The notes below the pieces were generated by a model. The model worked only from the letters and a program-made list of their open reading frames with translations. It made no database searches and was not told where the DNA came from. A stretch of 54,786 nucleotides of DNA from Neomegalonema sp. (GTDB lineage: Bacteria > Pseudomonadota > Alphaproteobacteria > Rhodobacterales > Rhodobacteraceae). The stretch lies in the NCBI GenBank assembly GCA_022760355.1, contig JALEGB010000056.1, forward strand, positions 1-54,786, written 5' to 3'. Of the stretch, positions 54,043 to 54,786 are shown piece after piece. Numbering within the stretch: position 1 is the stretch's first letter; every line of letters begins with the position of its first letter. A program made the position numbers and the translations under genes.

Positions 54043-54693
54043 GTGACGATCTCTCTTGATATTTTCTCGGATCCAATTTGCCCTTGGTGTGCGATCGGAA
54101 AAGCGCGGCTGGATCGTGCGGAGGCGCAGCATGGCGCCCCGGTCTTCGCCCGCCGTTGGCGCGTCTTCCAGTTGAACCCGCATATGCCGCCGGAGGGCGT
54201 CGACCGGCGCGCTTATCTTGAGGCCAAATTCGGCGGCCCGGAGGGCGCGCAGCGGATTTATGGCGCGATTGCGGAGACAGCCGAGCAGGAGGGGCTCCGC
54301 TTCAAGTTTGATATGATTAGCCGAACGCCAAGCACGCTTGACGCCCATCGCGTGCTGCGCTGGGCCGCTGCGGTCGATGGGCAAGACGCGGTGATGGACT
54401 CCTTGTTCGACTTTTATTTCCGCCACGGCGCCGATATCTCGGACCATGACGTTCTCATCGACGCGGCGGCGGCCGGCGGGCTTGAAAAAGATGTCACCCG
54501 CCGCCTGCTTGCGGGAGACTCTGACCGGGAGGAAGCTTTGGCGGAGGACGCCACAGCCCGCGAAATGGGCGTCAACGGCGCGCCGACCTTTGTAATAGAC
54601 GGCCGCCACGTCGCGCCAGGCGCGGTTGGGTCGGACGTATGGCTGCGCGTTATTCACGATCTTGCGCCCTCCGCGCCCGGCTCGACCGCCTAG
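54043..54693 (+). CDS. DsbA-family oxidoreductase, FrnE-like
   Basis: 216 aa thioredoxin-fold protein without signal peptide, so cytosolic. SLDIFSDPICPWCAIGKARL carries the redox motif CPWC, and RRWRVFQLNPHMP, EQEGLRFKFD, NTLDAHR-like STLDAHRVLRWA and MGVNGAPTFVIDGR (cis-Pro) follow the FrnE pattern. FrnE proteins act in polyketide pathways in Streptomyces and in oxidative stress in Deinococcus. The start is GTG 54043, with AAGGA 6 bases upstream; an upstream ATG at 53977 is in frame but lies in the leader. The gene stands alone. Confidence 0.9.
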   Translation: MTISLDIFSDPICPWCAIGKARLDRAEAQHGAPVFARRWRVFQLNPHMPPEGVDRRAYLEAKFGGPEGAQRIYGAIAETAEQEGLRFKFDMISRTPSTLDAHRVLRWAAAVDGQDAVMDSLFDFYFRHGADISDHDVLIDAAAAGGLEKDVTRRLLAGDSDREEALAEDATAREMGVNGAPTFVIDGRHVAPGAVGSDVWLRVIHDLAPSAPGSTA

Positions 54694-54786
54694 GGTCGCA
54701 ACCCCTTCATCAGGCGTCGTCAGCGCTTCCTAGCCCGTTCTCGGCTGCGCACCGGGCGCGGAGCGGGCTGATTGCCCGGTCAAGAC
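54694..54786. other. End of window, no gene seen
   Basis: 93 bases after the FrnE-like gene with no recognisable gene, hairpin or repeat. Confidence 0.4.

Overview
This 54.8 kb window is a high-GC chromosomal segment of an alphaproteobacterium. The gene content supports this: holC beside pepA, the mreB-mreC-mreD-mrdA-rodA block, trmFO, a short GltX2-type glutamyl-tRNA synthetase, an NDUFAF6-like squalene/phytoene-synthase homologue, citramalate synthase, DUF502 and BrkB-type membrane proteins. I cannot name the genus. I saw no tRNA, rRNA, CRISPR array, prophage or insertion sequence. Most of the window is core genome with short accessory islets.

Layout. 1-6.9 kb: ppiD-trpE on the minus strand, then pepA, a secreted CARDB/peptidoglycan-binding protein and holC on the plus strand. 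7-10 kb: uvrA (minus). 10.1-12.9 kb: a minus-strand bufferin-type operon (DUF2282 precursor, DUF692/MNIO enzyme, DUF2063 partner, DoxX), followed divergently by a secreted protein extremely rich in Arg, Tyr and Cys (13.3 kb). 13.9-15.5 kb: ssb and a 5'-nucleotidase. 15.5-18 kb: a divergent flavocytochrome c sulfide dehydrogenase pair, a small four-Cys secreted protein and a small lipoprotein. 18-20.5 kb: HxlR regulator divergent from GST-SnoaL-tautomerase, then a TetR repressor with an array of palindromic operators. 20.9-27.2 kb: gyrA, a lipoprotein, two small secreted basic proteins and trmFO. 27.4-33.9 kb (minus): cysS-cimA-NDUFAF6-like and an unknown coiled-coil gene, a secreted unknown and a 1-Cys peroxiredoxin. 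34.2-36.2 kb: a GFA fragment, two tandem GFA genes and a BrkB/YihY protein. 36.3-40.5 kb (minus): a zinc-free MDR reductase, gltX and nadE. 40.8-43.6 kb: a secreted MORN-repeat protein and leuA with a leucine-rich leader peptide. 43.9-51.9 kb: the rod-shape elongasome operon, a GhrA-like dehydrogenase and DUF502. 51.9-54.7 kb: a YejA-like peptide-binding protein (minus) and a FrnE-like DsbA protein (plus).

How genes work together. The DUF2282/DUF692/DUF2063/DoxX operon should make a secreted, cysteine-modified, copper-buffering peptide. The elongasome genes build the rod-shaped wall. CimA and LeuA feed branched-chain amino acid synthesis, with LeuA apparently controlled by ribosome-mediated attenuation. 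The flavocytochrome pair should oxidise sulfide in the periplasm.

Most notable observations: the bufferin operon with a precursor carrying a long C-terminal tail, and the Arg/Tyr/Cys-rich secreted protein beside it; the leuA leader peptide MADLARSALLLLSRP with two mutually exclusive hairpins; an MreC whose second beta domain appears duplicated; a dispersed palindromic element whose TAGAGC/GCTCTA ends supply stop codons of neighbouring genes; and two intrinsic terminators with no coding gene upstream, which point to small RNAs or leader attenuators.
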